The notes under the pieces: generated by a model
Database searches by the model: none
What the model saw: only the letters and a program-made list of their open reading frames with translations
Told to the model about the DNA's origin: nothing
Shown here: positions 27,397 to 36,676 of the stretch, piece after piece
How positions within the stretch are numbered: position 1 is the stretch's first letter
Layout: each line of letters opens with the position of its first letter
Position numbers and translations under genes: made by a program
Assembly: GCF_023913735.1 (NCBI RefSeq)
Contig: NZ_JAMXBH010000003.1
Span: 62,001-126,000, forward strand
DNA: 64,000 bases
Direction of reading: 5' to 3'
Source: Pseudarthrobacter raffinosi
Lineage (GTDB): Bacteria > Actinomycetota > Actinomycetes > Actinomycetales > Micrococcaceae

Positions 27397-27422
27397 GCAC
27401 AGAGATTTGAAAGGAAACGCCA

Positions 27423-28403
27423 TTGGCTAGCCAGGATTGGGTGGACAAGGACTTTTACGCGATCCTTGGTATCGCCAAGGACGCTTCCGACGCCGACATC
27501 AAGAAGGCCTACCGGAAACTTGCCCGCCAGCACCACCCGGACACCAACTCGGGGGACGCTGCGTCGGAGAAGAAGTTCAAGGACATCTCCGAGGCCTATT
27601 CAGTGCTGTCTGATCCGGACGAGCGCCAGCAGTATGACGCCATCCGGGCCATGGGTGGCGGCGCGCGCTTTGCCCCCGGCGGTGCCGGTGCCGGTGCCGG
27701 GAACGGCGGCTTCGAGGACATGTTCGGCGGCCTGTTCACCGGCGGCGCGCGGCGCCAGCCCGGCGGGTTCAATACGTCAGGCGGCATCCCGCCCGAGTTT
27801 GCTGACCTGTTTGGCGGCGGCGGCTTCGGCGGCCCGACGGGCTTCCAGCGCCCGCCGCAGAAGGGTGCCGACCGTACGGCTACGACCAGCATTTCCTTCT
27901 CCGGGTCCATCCGCGGCACCACCATCGGCCTGCGCGAACCCAGCGGTGACGTCATTGACGTCCGCGTTCCCGCCGGCATCAAGGACGGCCAGAAAGTGCG
28001 CGTCCGCGGCAAGGGCCAGCCAGGGCCCGCCGGCAACGGCGACCTCATGGTGGCCGTGTCCGTCAAGCCGCACGAGTTTTACACGCGCGACGGCGACAAC
28101 CTCCGCATCCATGTCCCGGTCACCTTCCCGGAAGCTGCTTTGGGCGCCGACATCCAGGTCCCCACTATCGACGGCGAGACCGTCAAGGTCCGTGTTCCGG
28201 CCGGCACGCCTTCGGGGCGTACGCTCCGGGTCAAAGGCCACGGCGTGAAGACCTCCAAGGTCACCGGCGATCTCCTGGTGACCATCGACGTCGCGGTGCC
28301 GAAGAACCTGAACAAGGAAGCCGAAGCAGCCGTGAAGGCCTTTGCCGAAGCCACCGCCGACGCCGATGTCCGTGAAGGCCTGGCCGCCAAGGCCCGGCTC
28401 TAA
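27423..28403 (+). CDS. dnaJ: DnaJ-type co-chaperone lacking the zinc-finger domain
   Basis: 326 residues from TTG 27423 (GAAAGGAAA upstream). J domain with HPD at 38-40, a Gly/Phe-rich linker (about 78-150), then two beta-barrel substrate domains (GTTIGLREPSGDVIDVRVPAGIKDGQKVRVRGKG, about 172). There are no CxxCxGxG repeats, indeed no cysteine at all, so it is a type B (CbpA-like) J protein although it occupies the dnaJ place in the operon. It stimulates DnaK ATPase. Confidence 0.93.
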   Translation: MASQDWVDKDFYAILGIAKDASDADIKKAYRKLARQHHPDTNSGDAASEKKFKDISEAYSVLSDPDERQQYDAIRAMGGGARFAPGGAGAGAGNGGFEDMFGGLFTGGARRQPGGFNTSGGIPPEFADLFGGGGFGGPTGFQRPPQKGADRTATTSISFSGSIRGTTIGLREPSGDVIDVRVPAGIKDGQKVRVRGKGQPGPAGNGDLMVAVSVKPHEFYTRDGDNLRIHVPVTFPEAALGADIQVPTIDGETVKVRVPAGTPSGRTLRVKGHGVKTSKVTGDLLVTIDVAVPKNLNKEAEAAVKAFAEATADADVREGLAAKARL

Positions 28404-28418
28404 GCAACGGAGCAGACC

Positions 28419-28844
28419 GTGGACATCAGCGCTGACCAGCCGATCTTCGTGATCTCCGTCGCGGCTGAACTGGCGGACATGCACCCGCAGACGCTCCGGC
28501 AGTATGACCGGCTGGGCATTGTTTCGCCCAGCCGGGCGCCGGGGAAGTCGCGCCGCTATTCGCAGCGGGACATCAACATGCTGCGCGAAGTCCAGCGGCT
28601 GTCCCACGAGGGCGTCTCGCTCGAAGGCATCAAACGGATCCTTGAGCTCGAGAACCAGGTGGCCGCGCTGCAGCGCAGGGTGGGCGAGATGACCGAGGAG
28701 CTGGGCCGCCGTCGTGATCCTCTTGATTCGCGGATCTTCGCGGCCGGTGCCGCCGGTGATGTGGTCAGCCTGGCACGGGGCCAGCGCCCCCGTGCGCGCT
28801 CCCAAGCCGTGGTGGTCTGGCGGCCCAGGGCGCTGGGCGAATAG
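28419..28844 (+). CDS. hspR: Heat-shock repressor HspR, MerR family
   Basis: 141 residues from GTG 28419. MerR-type HTH: FVISVAAELADMHPQTLRQYDRLGIVSPSRAPGKSRRYSQRDINMLREVQRLSHEGVSLEGIKRILELE, then a short helix. HspR represses dnaK through HAIR boxes with DnaK as co-repressor in relatives; both boxes are present upstream of dnaK here. Last gene of the operon, 15 bp after dnaJ. Confidence 0.95.
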   Translation: MDISADQPIFVISVAAELADMHPQTLRQYDRLGIVSPSRAPGKSRRYSQRDINMLREVQRLSHEGVSLEGIKRILELENQVAALQRRVGEMTEELGRRRDPLDSRIFAAGAAGDVVSLARGQRPRARSQAVVVWRPRALGE

Positions 28845-29213
28845 TCGCCACTCAGGCAGTCGGCCGACGCATAAATAGCCCTGCCCGCCGCTCGGGTGTT
28901 GCGCATAGCCGCAGGTGAGACCCGTTTCACGGCGCTGGGCCGGATTATGTCCGGCTACCGGGCCAAAGTTACGCCGCGGCAGGTTTCCCGCAGGTTAACT
29001 CTCCCAGGGCCCGTTTTCCCGCGGTTTTCTCCCGCACGCCTGCCGTGCGCCTCAACTCCCGGCCGGCCCGGCGAGCGCCCCGAAACGGTCTCGAAACCAA
29101 CCGGGCAGGCGCTGAAACAATTCGCTCCTACGTTCATCGCAAGGGGTCACTTCTGACGGACCTCGGAGGCGAGCCGCTGCCCAGCGCAACGGCGGAGTGA
29201 GAAGCAGGTACAC
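28845..29213. other. 369-bp gap between hspR and urtA
   Basis: No convincing open frame or RNA gene. A short stem (GCCGGA-TTATG-TCCGGC near 28951-28967) could help end the dnaK operon transcript. GC-rich homopolymer-like stretches (CCCGC, CCCG) follow. The urtA promoter must lie here but no clean -35/-10 pair could be fixed. Confidence 0.4.
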
Positions 29214-30479
29214 ATGAGGGTTTCGGTCACCAAACGCGCTTTCTATTCCTTGGCGGCAGCCGCCATGGCCACTGTCCTGGCAGGCTGCGGCAGCCAGATC
29301 GCGGATCCGGCGTCCGCAGGCTCCACCGCCAGCAGCGGCACTTCCTGTGTGGACACCTCGGGCAGCAGCATCAAAGTCGGGTTCATCAACTCGCTGTCCG
29401 GCACCATGGCCATCAGCGAGAGCACCGTCTTCGACTCCCTGTCCCTGGCTGCCGAGGAAATCAACGCTTCCGGCGGTGTCCTGGGCAAGCAGCTCGAGGT
29501 CATCAGCGAGGACGGCGCCAGCGAACCGACCAAGTTCGCGGAGCGCGCCGGGAAACTGATCCAGCAGGACTGCGCGGCCGCGGTATTCGGCGGCTGGACC
29601 TCCTCGAGCCGCAAGGCGATGCTCCCTGTGTTTGAGGCCAACGACGCGCTGCTGTTCTACCCGGTGCAGTACGAGGGCCTGGAGTCGTCGAAGAACATCT
29701 TCTACACCGGCGCCACCACCAACCAGCAGATCATCCCGGCGTTGGACTATCTGGCCGAGCAGGGAACCAAGTCCCTGTTCCTGGTCGGCAGTGACTACGT
29801 CTTCCCGCGAACAGCCAACAAAATCATCCAGGCCTACGCCGCGGCCAAGGGCATCGAAGTCCTCGGCGAGGAGTACGCCCCGCTGGGCTCCACGGAATTC
29901 TCCACCATCGTCAACAAAGTCCGGGACTCCAAGGCCGACGCGGTCTTCAACACCCTCAACGGCGACAGCAATGTGGCCTTCTTCCGCCAGTACAGGAGCG
30001 TTGGCCTGACCGCCGACACCATTCCCGTGGTCTCCGTGTCCATCGCCGAGGAGGAAGTCCCCGGCATCGGCCTGGACAACGTCGAAGGCCAACTGACTGC
30101 CTGGGACTACTACCAGACCCTGGACACGCCAGCCAACAAGAAGTTCGTGGCGGCGTTCAAGTCGAAGTTCGGCACCGAGCGCGTAACGAGCGACCCCATG
30201 GAAGCCGCCTACACCTCCCTGTACCTCTGGAAGGCAATCGTGGAGAAGGCGGGATCCTTTGAGGTGGACAAGGTGCAGGCCGCCGCGGACGGGGTGACCT
30301 TCGAGGCGCCTGAGGGCCTGGTCACGGTCAACGGGGAGAACAACCACATCACCAAGACCCCCCGCATCGGCAAGATAAACGCGGAGGGCCTGATCGACAC
30401 GGTGTGGTCATCGCCCGCGGCGGTTGAACCGGATCCGTTCCTGGCCACTTACGACTGGGCCAAGGACCTGACCAAGTAA
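29214..30479 (+). CDS. urtA: Urea ABC transporter substrate-binding lipoprotein
   Basis: 421 residues. Signal with lipobox LAGC (Cys about residue 25), then the UrtA binding domain: [68 protein letters not shown]. It binds urea (or short amides) outside the membrane for the UrtBCDE pump. First of five contiguous urt genes; no urease genes are in the window. Confidence 0.95.
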   Translation: MRVSVTKRAFYSLAAAAMATVLAGCGSQIADPASAGSTASSGTSCVDTSGSSIKVGFINSLSGTMAISESTVFDSLSLAAEEINASGGVLGKQLEVISEDGASEPTKFAERAGKLIQQDCAAAVFGGWTSSSRKAMLPVFEANDALLFYPVQYEGLESSKNIFYTGATTNQQIIPALDYLAEQGTKSLFLVGSDYVFPRTANKIIQAYAAAKGIEVLGEEYAPLGSTEFSTIVNKVRDSKADAVFNTLNGDSNVAFFRQYRSVGLTADTIPVVSVSIAEEEVPGIGLDNVEGQLTAWDYYQTLDTPANKKFVAAFKSKFGTERVTSDPMEAAYTSLYLWKAIVEKAGSFEVDKVQAAADGVTFEAPEGLVTVNGENNHITKTPRIGKINAEGLIDTVWSSPAAVEPDPFLATYDWAKDLTK

Positions 30480-30513
30480 CGGCCGCGGAAACATCGAGGA
30501 AAGGCCTGCTGGA

Positions 30514-31398
30514 ATGGAACTCCTGATAGGGCAGATGTTCGCCGGACTCAGCCTCGGCTCCGTGCTGCTCCTGGCGGCACTGGGACTGTCGTTGACCTTC
30601 GGCCAGATGGGGGTCATCAACATGGCCCACGGCGAGTTCATGATGGCCGGGGCCTACACGGCCTTTGTGGTCCAGCAGGCCATCTCCGACGCCGGCGTAT
30701 CGCTGCTGGTGTCCATTCCCGCAGGCTTCCTGGTGGGAGGTGTCCTGGGGCTGGTGCTCGAAGCGGTGCTGTTGCGCCGCATGTACCACCGGCCCCTGGA
30801 CACCCTTCTGGTCACTTTCGGGGTGGCCCTGATCCTGCAGCAGGCCGCACGTGACATCTTCGGGGCACCCAGCGTCGATGTCCGCGCACCGGGATGGCTG
30901 CAGGGGAACATCGAGTTGCTGGGCGCTCCCATCCCGCTGACCCGGCTCTTTATCCTGGGGCTCTCGCTGCTGTGCCTCGCCGGCCTGGTCCTCCTCCTGA
31001 AGGCCACGCCGCTCGGGCGCCGTATCCGGGCCGTTGTGCTGAACCGGGACCTCGCGGAAACGAGTGGGGTGTCAACCCGGCGCAGCGACCAACTGACGTT
31101 CTTCATCGGTTCGGGCCTGGCCGGCATCGCCGGCGTCGCGGTCACACTCATAGGTTCAACAAGCCCGTACCTCGGCACCAACTACATAGTGGATGCCTTC
31201 CTGGTGGTGGTGGCCGGAGGTATCGGCCAGATCAAGGGGGCCGTCATCGCTGCCTTTGCCCTGGGAGTGCTGCAGTCCGTCTTCGAGTACTCGACGACGG
31301 CCAGCATCGGCAAGGTCCTGATCCTGATCGTGATTGTGGTGTTCCTCCAGCTTCGGCCGCAGGGCATCTTCAGCCTCAAAACAAGGAGCCTGGCATGA
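30514..31398 (+). CDS. urtB: Urea ABC transporter permease UrtB
   Basis: 294 residues, LivH-like, about eight membrane segments. GLSLTFGQMGVINMAHGEFMM (about 27) and VDAFLVVVAGGIGQIKGAVIAAF (about 225) are characteristic. It overlaps urtC by 4 bp (ATGA). It forms the membrane channel with UrtC. Confidence 0.95.
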   Translation: MELLIGQMFAGLSLGSVLLLAALGLSLTFGQMGVINMAHGEFMMAGAYTAFVVQQAISDAGVSLLVSIPAGFLVGGVLGLVLEAVLLRRMYHRPLDTLLVTFGVALILQQAARDIFGAPSVDVRAPGWLQGNIELLGAPIPLTRLFILGLSLLCLAGLVLLLKATPLGRRIRAVVLNRDLAETSGVSTRRSDQLTFFIGSGLAGIAGVAVTLIGSTSPYLGTNYIVDAFLVVVAGGIGQIKGAVIAAFALGVLQSVFEYSTTASIGKVLILIVIVVFLQLRPQGIFSLKTRSLA

Positions 31399-32537
31399 AA
31401 AGCCTGTTGCGCGGGCGGTTGGGAACCGTGGCCGGATTCACCCTTGGTGCGGTCCTGCTCCTGGGCGTTGCACCCGCGCTGCTTCCGGCGTTCAACCTCG
31501 GCCTGCTAGGGAAGTTCCTCTGCTTTGCCATCGTGGCAGTCGGTATCGGCCTGGCATGGGGACGCGGCGGCATGCTGACCCTGGGCCAGGGGGTGTTCTT
31601 CGGACTCGGGGCCTACATCATGGCCATGCACATGAAGCTGGCCGACGCATCGCTCTTCGGCGGCTCCGGGGTGCCGGACTTTATGTCCCTCTACGGCAGC
31701 GGCGAGGTTCCAGGCTGGTGGGAACCGTTCCGGAGCCCCGCAGTGACGCTCCTCGCCGTGGTCCTGGTTCCGGGGCTGGTGGCACTCGTCCTGGGCTTCG
31801 CGATCTTCAAGCGCCGCGTCAAAGGTGCCTATTTCGCGATTCTCAGCCAAGCGCTGGCGGCGGCCTTCGCAGTGTTCCTGATTGGCCAGCAGGCTACAAC
31901 CGGAGGGTCCAACGGACTGAACGGATTCCGGTCATTCTTCGGTTTTGACCTGAAGGACCCGAACAACAAGCTCATGCTGTACATGATCGCGGCGGTGGTC
32001 CTGCTGCTGTCGGTCGCCATTGCCCGGCAGCTGATGCACAGCCGTTTCGGCGAGCTGCTGGTGGCGGTCCGGGACCAGGAGGAGCGCGTCCGTTTCCTGG
32101 GCTACGATCCGGCGACCGTCAAAACCGTCATCTACGTGGCTGCCGCCGTCCTGGCAGGCGTCGCGGGGGCGTTGTTCGTCCCGATCGTCGGGATCATCTC
32201 GCCTGCGGACGTGGGCGTGATCCCGTCCATCGCATTCCTTATCGGCGTCGCAATCGGCGGCCGCGGCACCCTTCTGGGGCCGGTCCTCGGCGCCGTCTGC
32301 GTCGCCGCGGCCCAGTCCAGCCTGTCATCCACTTTCCCGTCCTTCTGGGTGTACTTCCAGGGCCTGCTGTTTGTCCTGGTCATCGGGTTTATGCCGGGCG
32401 GGCTTGCCTCATTGCCGGCCCTGCTGGGCAGGCGGCGCAGAACGCCGCCCGAAGCGTCAGATCCCGTAGCGCCGCCCGACGCGCCAGATCCCGACGTTGA
32501 AGAGCGAGCCACCAAGCCTGAGGAGGTCAGCAGATGA
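31395..32537 (+). CDS. urtC: Urea ABC transporter permease UrtC
   Basis: 380 residues from ATG 31395, overlapping the urtB stop. LivM-like, about nine membrane segments; GIGLAWGRGGMLTLGQGVFFGLGAY (about 50) is the UrtC hallmark. The C-terminal 40 residues are Pro/Asp-rich and cytoplasmic. It overlaps urtD by 4 bp. Confidence 0.95.
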   Translation: MKSLLRGRLGTVAGFTLGAVLLLGVAPALLPAFNLGLLGKFLCFAIVAVGIGLAWGRGGMLTLGQGVFFGLGAYIMAMHMKLADASLFGGSGVPDFMSLYGSGEVPGWWEPFRSPAVTLLAVVLVPGLVALVLGFAIFKRRVKGAYFAILSQALAAAFAVFLIGQQATTGGSNGLNGFRSFFGFDLKDPNNKLMLYMIAAVVLLLSVAIARQLMHSRFGELLVAVRDQEERVRFLGYDPATVKTVIYVAAAVLAGVAGALFVPIVGIISPADVGVIPSIAFLIGVAIGGRGTLLGPVLGAVCVAAAQSSLSSTFPSFWVYFQGLLFVLVIGFMPGGLASLPALLGRRRRTPPEASDPVAPPDAPDPDVEERATKPEEVSR

Positions 32538-33337
32538 CGACGCCCACGCTGCTCCCTGACGGGGAGCCCCAGGCCGGGGGTTGGCGCCGCGGCCGGCCAA
32601 AATACCTCGAAGTCCGTAACCTCTCGGTTTCCTTTGACGGATTCCTCGCCGTGGACAACGTCAACCTTGATGTGATCCAGGGCGACCTGCGGTTCTTGAT
32701 CGGACCCAATGGTGCCGGGAAAACGACGGTAATTGATGCCATCACCGGGCTGGTGCCGGCTACGGGATCGGTGAACCACACCGGCACAGAGATCCTCGGC
32801 CGCAAAGTGCACAAGATCGCCCGGCTGGGTGTGGGGCGCACGTTCCAGACCGCAAGCGTGTTTGAGAACCTCTCCGTACTCCAGAACCTCGACATCGCTG
32901 CCGGCTCCAGCCGCAGCCCGCTGCAGATGCTCCGCCGCCGGAAGTCCGTGGAACCAGCCGTGGAAGAGGCCCTGGAAATCATCGGCCTGGCAGGCGCGGC
33001 GGACAAGAAGGCAGGCATCCTCGCCCACGGACAGAAGCAGTGGCTGGAAATCGGCATGCTCCTGGTGCAGAACTCGGACGTGCTCCTCCTGGACGAGCCA
33101 ATCGCGGGGATGAGCCAGGACGAGCGCGGGGAAACCGGCGAGCTGCTGCGCCGCATCGCAGCCAACCGGATCACCCTCGTAATTGAGCACGATATGGACT
33201 TCGTCCGGGAGTTCGCGACATCGGTCTCTGTCCTTGCCGCGGGCAAGGTCCTCAGTGAGGGAAGCGTAGCGCAGGTGCAGGCCGACAAGAAGGTGCAGGA
33301 CGTGTACCTGGGGACCGCGGCAACGGAAGGCCAATGA
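32534..33337 (+). CDS. urtD: Urea ABC transporter ATPase UrtD
   Basis: 267 residues, LivG-like. Walker A GPNGAGKTT (about 57-65), GVGRTFQTASVFENLSV (Q-loop), HGQKQWLEIGMLL in place of the usual LSGGQ (normal for UrtD) and Walker B VLLLDEPIAGM. It powers urea uptake with UrtE. Start and stop overlap neighbours by 4 bp. Confidence 0.95.
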   Translation: MTTPTLLPDGEPQAGGWRRGRPKYLEVRNLSVSFDGFLAVDNVNLDVIQGDLRFLIGPNGAGKTTVIDAITGLVPATGSVNHTGTEILGRKVHKIARLGVGRTFQTASVFENLSVLQNLDIAAGSSRSPLQMLRRRKSVEPAVEEALEIIGLAGAADKKAGILAHGQKQWLEIGMLLVQNSDVLLLDEPIAGMSQDERGETGELLRRIAANRITLVIEHDMDFVREFATSVSVLAAGKVLSEGSVAQVQADKKVQDVYLGTAATEGQ

Positions 33338-34029
33338 TGCTCGAAATCGAAAATCTGCAGACCGGTTACGGCCGTACTCAGGTGATCTCCGGGGTGAGCG
33401 TGACCGTCCGGGAGGGAGCCGTCGTCTCGGTTCTGGGGCACAACGGCGCCGGCAAAACGACGCTGCTGCGCGCCGTCGTCGGGCTCCTCAAACCCATGGC
33501 CGGACGCATCACCCTGGACGGGGAGGACATCTCGGCCCTCCGCCCACACCAGCGGATGGCGCGGGGCATGGCCTATGTACCACAGGGCCAGCAGTCATTC
33601 GGGCAGCTGTCCGTTATGGAGAATCTGCAGCTCATCGCGGACGGGCGCAGGAACGGCAATGAACGCGTGGCAGAGGCCCTCGATATGTTTCCCGCGCTCC
33701 GTCCGCTGCTGGCACGGCGGGCCGGGCTGTTGTCGGGCGGCCAGCGGCAGCAGCTTGCCATTGCCCGGGCGTTGATCACCGAGCCGCGCCTTCTGATCCT
33801 GGACGAACCAACCGAAGGCATCCAGCCCAACGTTGTGGCGGAGATCGAAGCGACCATCCTCAAGCTGTCCCAGCGCAACGGCATGAGCATCCTCCTGGTG
33901 GAGCAGCACATCGGTTTTGCCCTCCATGCCGCGGACAGCTACTACGTCCTTTCGGCCGGAAGGGTTTCCTCCTCGGGAGCCGGCGGCGCTGGATCAGCGG
34001 GCAATGTGCGGCAGGCGATGCTCATCTGA
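33334..34029 (+). CDS. urtE: Urea ABC transporter ATPase UrtE
   Basis: 231 residues, LivF-like. Walker A GHNGAGKTT (about 36), YVPQGQQSFGQLSV, signature LLSGGQRQQLAIARAL and Walker B LLILDEPTEGIQPN. The PQGQ-FG/TEGIQPN combination marks UrtE. Last gene of the five-gene operon. Confidence 0.95.
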   Translation: MMLEIENLQTGYGRTQVISGVSVTVREGAVVSVLGHNGAGKTTLLRAVVGLLKPMAGRITLDGEDISALRPHQRMARGMAYVPQGQQSFGQLSVMENLQLIADGRRNGNERVAEALDMFPALRPLLARRAGLLSGGQRQQLAIARALITEPRLLILDEPTEGIQPNVVAEIEATILKLSQRNGMSILLVEQHIGFALHAADSYYVLSAGRVSSSGAGGAGSAGNVRQAMLI

Positions 34030-34105
34030 GGCGAGAACAATGCTTGTCTGATGCCGAAAAGCGAGTACTCACTACTCGTGACCGGACCACCCCCCACTGG
34101 CTTGA

Positions 34106-34552
34106 ATGGAACTTCAGCTAGGTCTAACAGTGCAGGTTCGAGCCTTTGGGGGTTTTCGCGTGTTTGGTTCTTCAGTCGTTATGTTCGCAGGGTCCAGTGC
34201 CGGGCTGATCCTGCTTGCCATCGGTCAGACCGTCGTTGTGGTTTGCATGTGCTTTGACATGGTGCGGGCGCTGTCCGTGCCGAGGTCGCACCGGCGCTAT
34301 GTGGCCAGCACGGTCTTCCGGACGCTGGCCGTTCCGTCCATCATCGCCGCCGGCATGAGCGTGCTGATCGACGCGCTGGCCTGGTCCTGGATGGACGTTG
34401 GCATGTCGATGTTCGTGATGGTGGCCATCATCTTCCGTCTGCACCACGACAAGGACGAGGACAACTGGTGGAAGGGCAAGGGCAAAAAACTCGCCCGCTG
34501 GGCCCGCAGCCAGTTCAGCTCCGGAACGTCGGTAGCGCCGGCGATGGGGTAG
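34106..34552 (+). CDS. Small membrane protein, unknown function
   Basis: Up to 148 residues with about three hydrophobic segments (about 28-48, 70-88, 93-110) and a basic C-terminal tail (KGKGKKLARWARSQ). The start is uncertain: ATG 34106 opens the frame, but the first 20 residues look unlike the rest and a later GTG or the ATG near 34181 may be real. No family recognised. Confidence 0.5.
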   Translation: MELQLGLTVQVRAFGGFRVFGSSVVMFAGSSAGLILLAIGQTVVVVCMCFDMVRALSVPRSHRRYVASTVFRTLAVPSIIAAGMSVLIDALAWSWMDVGMSMFVMVAIIFRLHHDKDEDNWWKGKGKKLARWARSQFSSGTSVAPAMG

Positions 34553-34648
34553 GACTCCGGCGACCCGGGCACACGGTCGCCGGTGCCGGTTGTGGCCTGC
34601 ATCACTGCCGCGTAGACTTCCACTTCAGGGCAGGATTCATATATGGAA

Positions 34649-34675
34649 CATCGAGTTCTATTATCGAACTCGATG
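34649..34675. promoter_or_regulatory. Palindromic operator upstream of the hydroxylase gene
   Basis: Perfect 10-bp arms CATCGAGTTC and GAACTCGATG around the 7-bp centre TATTATC. The inner GTTC...GAAC pattern with an AT-rich centre resembles IclR-family operators of aromatic catabolism genes; the TATTAT could also act as a -10 box. It lies 34 bp before the hydroxylase GTG. The cognate regulator is not in the window. Confidence 0.6.
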
Positions 34676-34708
34676 CCTGCCAGCCGCACAACGAAGTGAG
34701 GAAAGCCC

Positions 34709-36676
34709 GTGCAGTTCCACCACCACGGTTACGTATCCGGTGACCCGCGGGTCCAGCCAGCATCCGGCGTCGGTCTGGACCGGCCTGCCGAGCTTCCCGA
34801 CGAAGTGGACGTGCTCATCGTGGGCACCGGTCCTGCGGGCATGCTCACCGCGGCCCAGCTCTCCCGGTTCCCTGGCGTCACCACGCGCATCGTGGAGCGC
34901 CGCCCCGGGCGGCTCGTCATCGGCCAGGCGGATGGTATCCAGGCCCGCAGCGTCGAAACCTTCCAGGCGTTCGGGTTCGCGGAGCGCATCATCGCCGAGG
35001 CTTACCGCATCACCGAAATGGCGTTCTGGAAACCGGACCCCGCCGACCACTCCCGGATCGCCCGCGCCGCCCGCACGACGGACGACCCCACGGGCGTCAG
35101 CGAGTTCCCGCACCTGATCGTCAACCAGGCCCGCGTGCTGGACTACTTCGCCGAGTACATGGCCAACGCGCCAGCGCGGATGTCGCCCGACTTCGGCTAT
35201 GAGTTCCGCAGCCTCGAAATCGGCGACGGCGACTACCCAGTCGCCGTGAGGCTCGTCCACACTTCAGGACCTGACGAGGGCAAGACGCGTGTTGTCCGAG
35301 CCAGGTACGTCGTCGGCGCGGACGGCGCACGCAGCAAGGTGCGCGACTCGATCGGCTGCACCATGGCCGGTGACCAGGCCCATCACGCGTGGGGAGTCAT
35401 GGACGTTCTCGCCGTCACCGACTTCCCCGACATCCGCACAAAATGCGCCATCCAGTCCGGTGCGGGCGGCAGCATCCTGCTAATCCCGCGCGAAGGCGGG
35501 CACCTCTTCCGCATGTACGTTGACCTCGGCGACGTCGCGCCGGAGGACCACGGGGCCGTGCGCAGCACCACCATCGAGCAAATCATCGACCACGCGAACA
35601 CCATCCTGCACCCCTACACCTTGGACGTCCGCAATGTCGCCTGGCACAGCGTGTATGAGGTCGCCCACCGCCTCACGGACAGGTTCGACGACGTCCTTCC
35701 GGACCAGCGCGGGACGCGCACACCCCGCGTGTTCATCACCGGCGATGCCTGCCACACGCACAGCGCCAAGGCCGGCCAGGGCATGAACGTCTCGCTGCAG
35801 GACGGCTTCAACCTCGGCTGGAAGCTCGGGCATGTGCTCGAGGGCCGCAGCCCCGCCAGCCTGCTGGCCACGTACTCGGCCGAGCGGCAGGTGGTGGCGA
35901 AGAACCTGATCGACTTCGACAAAGAGTGGTCCACCATGATGGCGAAGAAGCCGGAGGAGTTTGCGAACCCCTCCGAGCTTGAGGACTTCTACGTCAGCAC
36001 CGCCGAGTTCCCCGCGGGCTTCATGACCCAGTACACGCCGTCCATGATTACCGCAGAACCGGTGCACCAGCACCTGGCCGCCGGCTTCCCCATCGGCAAG
36101 CGGTTCAAGTCCGCGCCCGTGGTGCGGGTGTGCGACGGCAACCCGATGCATCTCGGCCACCACGCCACAGCGGACGGCCGGTGGCGCATCTACGTCTTCG
36201 CCGACGCGGCAGCATCCGATGCGGCGACGTCGTCCGCAGAACAGCCGACGGCGGGACAACAGGATGCCGGACAGCCGACGGCGGGACAGCACGCGCCGCC
36301 GTCGTCCGTCTCCGGCTTCGCCGAGTGGATCGCGAACTCGCCGGAATCACCGCTGGCCGCTACGCCGTCGGGCGCTGACCGGGACGCGTGGTTCGATGTG
36401 AAGGTCATCTACCAGCAGGACCACACAAACGTTGATATCGGTGCGGTTCCGGCGGCGTTCAAGCCGTCAGTGGGGCCGTTCCAGCTGACGGACTACGAAA
36501 AGGTCTACGCCACCGATCCCGCCGCTGACATCTTCGAGCTCCGGGGCCTGGACCGCGGCGGCGTGGTGGTGGTGGTGCGGCCGGACCAGTACGTGGCCAA
36601 CGTCCTGCCCCTGGACGCGACGGCCGAACTCGCCGCGTTTTTCGCTCCGCTCCAGCGGCCAGCGATCAGACAGTGA
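34709..36676 (+). CDS. FAD-dependent aromatic hydroxylase, 3-hydroxybenzoate 4-monooxygenase-like
   Basis: 655 residues from GTG 34709 (GAGGAAAG upstream). FAD domain: VDVLIVGTGPAGMLTAAQL (GxGxxG, about 34), VVGADGARSKVR (DG motif, about 208) and RVFITGDACHTHSAKAGQGMNVSLQDGFNLGWKL (GD motif, about 345); a thioredoxin-like C-terminal domain as in phenol hydroxylase. MobA-type enzymes make protocatechuate from 3-hydroxybenzoate with NADPH and O2. An Asp/Gln/Ala-rich insert with two PTAGQ repeats (about 508-530) breaks the linker. Exact substrate inferred. Confidence 0.82.
   Translation: MQFHHHGYVSGDPRVQPASGVGLDRPAELPDEVDVLIVGTGPAGMLTAAQLSRFPGVTTRIVERRPGRLVIGQADGIQARSVETFQAFGFAERIIAEAYRITEMAFWKPDPADHSRIARAARTTDDPTGVSEFPHLIVNQARVLDYFAEYMANAPARMSPDFGYEFRSLEIGDGDYPVAVRLVHTSGPDEGKTRVVRARYVVGADGARSKVRDSIGCTMAGDQAHHAWGVMDVLAVTDFPDIRTKCAIQSGAGGSILLIPREGGHLFRMYVDLGDVAPEDHGAVRSTTIEQIIDHANTILHPYTLDVRNVAWHSVYEVAHRLTDRFDDVLPDQRGTRTPRVFITGDACHTHSAKAGQGMNVSLQDGFNLGWKLGHVLEGRSPASLLATYSAERQVVAKNLIDFDKEWSTMMAKKPEEFANPSELEDFYVSTAEFPAGFMTQYTPSMITAEPVHQHLAAGFPIGKRFKSAPVVRVCDGNPMHLGHHATADGRWRIYVFADAAASDAATSSAEQPTAGQQDAGQPTAGQHAPPSSVSGFAEWIANSPESPLAATPSGADRDAWFDVKVIYQQDHTNVDIGAVPAAFKPSVGPFQLTDYEKVYATDPAADIFELRGLDRGGVVVVVRPDQYVANVLPLDATAELAAFFAPLQRPAIRQ

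Noticed and set aside
28845..29213. Guanidine-I riboswitch or GlnR boxes upstream of urtA
   Set aside because: The conserved ykkC strings are absent; GTTTC/TTAAC elements do not keep the GlnR n6 spacing.
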